Source of the DNA: Synergistales bacterium
Lineage (GTDB): Bacteria; Synergistota; Synergistia; Synergistales; Synergistaceae
DNA length: 7,194 nucleotides
Reading direction: 5' to 3'
NCBI GenBank assembly: GCA_026002695.1
Contig: BOCB01000066.1
Span: 1 to 7,194, forward strand
Position numbers and translations under genes: made by a program. Positions 5,235-7,194 of the stretch are shown piece by piece; position 1 is the stretch's first letter; every line of letters starts with the position of its first letter. A model generated the notes under the pieces. It had not been told where the DNA came from, made no database searches, and worked only from the letters and a program-made list of their open reading frames with translations.

Positions 5235-6218
5235 ATGATAGTTAAGCCGGACAGGAACATCGCTCTCGAAATGGTGCGCGCTACGGAGGCGGCCGCTATG
5301 GCCGCGAGTAAATGGATGGGACGCGGGGACAAGGAGGGCGTCGACGGCGCGGCGGTGAACGCGATGCGCTTCATGCTCAACACCGTCCATATGGAGGGGA
5401 TCGTAGTCATAGGCGAGGGCGAGAAGGACGAGGCTCCCATGCTCTTCAACGGGGAGCGCCTCGGCTTTGGCAACGACCCCAAAATAGACATAGCCGTCGA
5501 TCCTATAGACGGAACGAGGCTGGCGGCAAACGGCCTCCCGAACGCCGTCAGCGTCGTCGCGTTCGCGGACAGGGGCTCGATGTTCGACCCGAAGCATATC
5601 TTCTATATGGAGAAGATAGCCACGGGGCCGGGGGCGGCTAAAGCAATCGACATCAACGCGCCCATATCCGAGAACATCAAATCCGTGGCGAAGGCGCTCG
5701 GCAAGAGACCGGATGACGTTACGGTGGTCGCCCTTGACAGGCCGAGACACGAGAAGCTCATTCAGGAAATACGCGATACCCACGCGAGACTCCGCCTGAT
5801 AATGGACGGTGACGTGGCCGGCGCTCTCGCCACATGCAAACCCAACACCGGCATTGACCTCCTGGTCGGCATCGGCGGCTCGCCGGAGGCTGTAATAACG
5901 GCGTGCGCAATCAAGTGCGTCGGCGGCAACATGCAGTGCAAGCTCTGGCCGCGCAACGAGGAAGAAGTTAAAAAGTGCGAGGAGGAGGGCATGGACTTGA
6001 ATAAAGTGCTCAAGTTGAACGACCTCGTCTCGAGCGACAACGTCTACTTCGCCGCGACGGGCGTTACCGACGGCGACTGGCTCGACGGCGTTAAATATCT
6101 CGGAGACACGATACAGACCTCGTCCCTCGTAATGCGCTCGCGCAGCGGCACCATACGCTATATAACCGCCGAACACCAGCTCAAGAAACTGCAACGCCTC
6201 GGCGGCCCGGAATATTAA
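5235..6218 (+). CDS. glpX: Class II fructose-1,6-bisphosphatase GlpX
   Basis: GlpX hydrolyses fructose 1,6-bisphosphate to fructose 6-phosphate and phosphate, the committed step of gluconeogenesis. It is metal-dependent (usually Mn2+) and cytosolic. The 327-residue product matches the class II family length. Visible motifs are RNIALEMVRATEAAAMAASKWMG (N-terminal helix), VVIGEGEKDEAPMLFNGE (about 57-74; metal-binding Glu61), IAVDPIDGTRLAANG (Asp89 and Asp92 of the metal site), LDRPRHEKLI, LIMDGDVAGAL, and the family block DLLVGIGGSPEAVITACAIKCVGG, with FAATGVTDGDWLDGV near the C-terminus and LVMRSRSGTIRYI at the end. Some class II enzymes also act on sedoheptulose bisphosphate; sequence alone does not decide this. 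It is separated from purB by a terminator-like hairpin and AT-rich leader, so it is probably transcribed from its own promoter, and it converges on the MBL gene. Confidence 0.97.
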   Translation: MIVKPDRNIALEMVRATEAAAMAASKWMGRGDKEGVDGAAVNAMRFMLNTVHMEGIVVIGEGEKDEAPMLFNGERLGFGNDPKIDIAVDPIDGTRLAANGLPNAVSVVAFADRGSMFDPKHIFYMEKIATGPGAAKAIDINAPISENIKSVAKALGKRPDDVTVVALDRPRHEKLIQEIRDTHARLRLIMDGDVAGALATCKPNTGIDLLVGIGGSPEAVITACAIKCVGGNMQCKLWPRNEEEVKKCEEEGMDLNKVLKLNDLVSSDNVYFAATGVTDGDWLDGVKYLGDTIQTSSLVMRSRSGTIRYITAEHQLKKLQRLGGPEY

Positions 6219-6242
6219 AACGCGAAATATGGCGGACGGGCT

Positions 6243-6263
6243 CGGCTGCGCGGCGTACAGCCG
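6243..6263 (+). terminator. Hairpin after glpX, possible 3' end structure
   Basis: CGGCTG (6243-6248) and CAGCCG (6258-6263) form a 6-bp stem with a 9-nt loop 24 nt after the glpX stop. There is no T-run, so it is not a classical terminator; a role in transcript end formation or stability is only possible. Between it and the palindrome at 6335 I see nothing else. Confidence 0.25.
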
Positions 6264-6334
6264 GGGCGGCGGAATGTCATCAGGGGCTTGGCCGAATCAT
6301 CCGTTTCAGACCGCGTATATATGTTTTGAATTTG

Positions 6335-6359
6335 CAGGGGCGACCAATGGTCGCCCCTG
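6335..6359. repeat. Perfect palindrome between convergent glpX and MBL genes
   Basis: CAGGGGCGACCA (6335-6346) and TGGTCGCCCCTG (6348-6359) are 12-bp perfect inverted arms around a single A. Neither strand has a T-run next to it (TCGGATC on one side, CAAATTC on the other), so it is better read as a dispersed intergenic palindrome that can fold in both transcripts than as a standard bidirectional terminator. Its half-core GGGGCGACC also occurs in the element at 5136-5164. Confidence 0.7.
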
Positions 6360-6394
6360 TCGGATCACGCGCAAAGACAGATAACGCGCAAAAT

Positions 6395-7194
6395 TTATTC
6401 GCCCTTACAATATTTCAATATTCCTCTTACGCTGTTCCTTATGAATATCCTCTCGCGATTGCGGATGTCCTCCGGCATATCGTTAAAGCCGCGCGTCAGC
6501 GGATCGCTGTTCAGCAGCTTTGTTATTATCTCGTCCTCCGGGGTGTCGGCCATGCCGGATATGGCGCTTACCCATCTTTCCAACTGCTCCTTTGCCATCG
6601 CGACACGTTCTTTGGCGTTACGCGCCGCGCCGTAATGGCCGTAACACAGGAGCTCGCCGCCCTCCAGCGCGTCATATACCCTGTCCATCGACGACATGAA
6701 GTGTTCCGGCTCGAACCTTGGCGGAGTCGCCGGGCGTATGTAAGGATATTCATCTGTCGCGCCGAACGAGGAGTTCACACCGCATGACTCTCCTATGAAA
6801 GCCAGCCTGCCGCCCCTGAACGGCACGAAGTAGGCAAGATGGTGCGGTGAGTGGCCGATGGTGTCGATTATGCCGATGCCCGGCAGCTCGTCCGCGCTTA
6901 TGAGCGCGCTTTCCGGCAGCGGCTCAGGCGGACCGTACATGCGCGCCGTATCCCCAAGCACAGCTAACGACGACTCCCAAAGTTTGGCGGGGTCGGTCAG
7001 GTGTTTGCGCGCCTTCGGGTGAGCCATGACGCGAGAACCCGCGCGTTTTACAAATTGCCCTATCCCGCCGGAGTGATCCAGGTGTATGTGCGTTATCAGC
7101 ACAATGTCCACGCCGTCCGTAACGCCGGACAGTTTCTCAATGAGCGCGTCCGCGGAACTCGCCGGCCCCGGGTCAACGACTATTCTGCGCCCCG
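6395..7194 (-). CDS. MBL-fold metallo-hydrolase, ST1585-like (5' end beyond window)
   Basis: This is a metallo-beta-lactamase-fold hydrolase. The frame is open to the right edge: 27 residues (GRRIVVDPGPASSADALIEK and following) precede the GTG at 7111, so the true start lies outside. Landmarks, read from the gene's 5' end, are IVVDPGPASS, the metal motif HIHLDH (7073-7090), AHPKARKHLTDPAKLWESS, GHSPHHLAYF with the next metal His (6851-6853), FIGESCGVN, and CYGHYGAA with the last metal His (6635-6637). A helical C-terminal tail of about 80 residues ends in ILKYCKGE. The order and the HxxGxxHLxDPxKLW-like stretch fit the ST1585-like group of MBL proteins, whose substrates are mostly unknown. 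The usual GDA that supplies the bridging Asp is GES here. It converges on glpX, so the two are not co-transcribed. A thioesterase, glyoxalase II-like or lactonase role cannot be chosen from sequence. Confidence 0.9.
   Translation of the reverse strand, partial: GRRIVVDPGPASSADALIEKLSGVTDGVDIVLITHIHLDHSGGIGQFVKRAGSRVMAHPKARKHLTDPAKLWESSLAVLGDTARMYGPPEPLPESALISADELPGIGIIDTIGHSPHHLAYFVPFRGGRLAFIGESCGVNSSFGATDEYPYIRPATPPRFEPEHFMSSMDRVYDALEGGELLCYGHYGAARNAKERVAMAKEQLERWVSAISGMADTPEDEIITKLLNSDPLTRGFNDMPEDIRNRERIFIRNSVRGILKYCKGE

Noticed and set aside
5226..6194. A 322-codon open frame antisense to glpX
   Set aside because: It lies wholly inside glpX on the opposite strand. GC-rich codon bias makes long antisense frames common, and its product shows no recognisable domain.
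6367..6392. Two copies of ACGCGCAAA spaced 17 bp apart
   Set aside because: Only two 9-bp copies in a gap beside the MBL 3' end; too short to support an array or a regulator site.
6326..6787. Plus-strand open frame opposite the MBL gene
   Set aside because: The minus-strand frame carries the MBL metal motifs; this one starts in the palindrome and shows no domain.

Overview
The window is a piece of bacterial chromosome, GC-rich by eye (not counted), with tightly packed metabolic genes and short AT-rich intergenic leaders. Seven protein-coding genes are supported. Six read left to right and one, at the right end, reads right to left. I saw no rRNA, tRNA, CRISPR array, transposase or phage gene. 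The combination of a DUF4416 gene beside purB, a class II (GlpX) fructose bisphosphatase, a compact thiamine-salvage cluster and GC-rich palindromic intergenic repeats suggests an anaerobe such as a Synergistota or related lineage. That placement is a low-confidence inference; a Clostridia-like or deltaproteobacterial-type host is not excluded.

Region 1 (1-2973) is a thiamine cluster. thiD, cut by the left edge, is followed by thiM (1-nt overlap), thiE (11-nt overlap) and a HAD-family phosphatase. ThiD makes the pyrimidine diphosphate (HMP-PP), ThiM phosphorylates the thiazole alcohol, and ThiE joins the two into thiamine phosphate. The HAD enzyme may act on a phosphorylated metabolite, but its substrate is not shown by the sequence. 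A GC-rich palindromic element lies across the end of thiE and adds about 15 unusual residues to its C-terminus. Its right part can fold over the ribosome-binding region of the HAD gene.

Region 2 (2974-5101) starts with an intergenic segment holding a palindromic repeat and then an AT-rich probable promoter zone. A DUF4416 protein of unknown function follows, and 7 bp after its stop comes purB (adenylosuccinate lyase), whose Shine-Dalgarno lies inside the last codons of the DUF4416 gene. The two are almost certainly one transcriptional and translational unit.

Region 3 (5102-6218) holds a weak terminator-like hairpin with a T-run, another GC-rich palindrome, an AT-rich leader and glpX, the gluconeogenic fructose-1,6-bisphosphatase, which appears to stand alone.

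Region 4 (6219-7194) is a convergent junction with a near-perfect 25-bp palindrome. It is followed by the minus-strand MBL-fold hydrolase of the ST1585-like type, whose N-terminus lies beyond the right edge.

No gene here is clearly a new defence or mobile system. The points most worth a second look are the DUF4416-purB coupling, the repeat inserted at the thiE/HAD junction, the unassigned HAD enzyme in a thiamine cluster, and a Glu in place of the usual metal-bridging Asp in the MBL protein.
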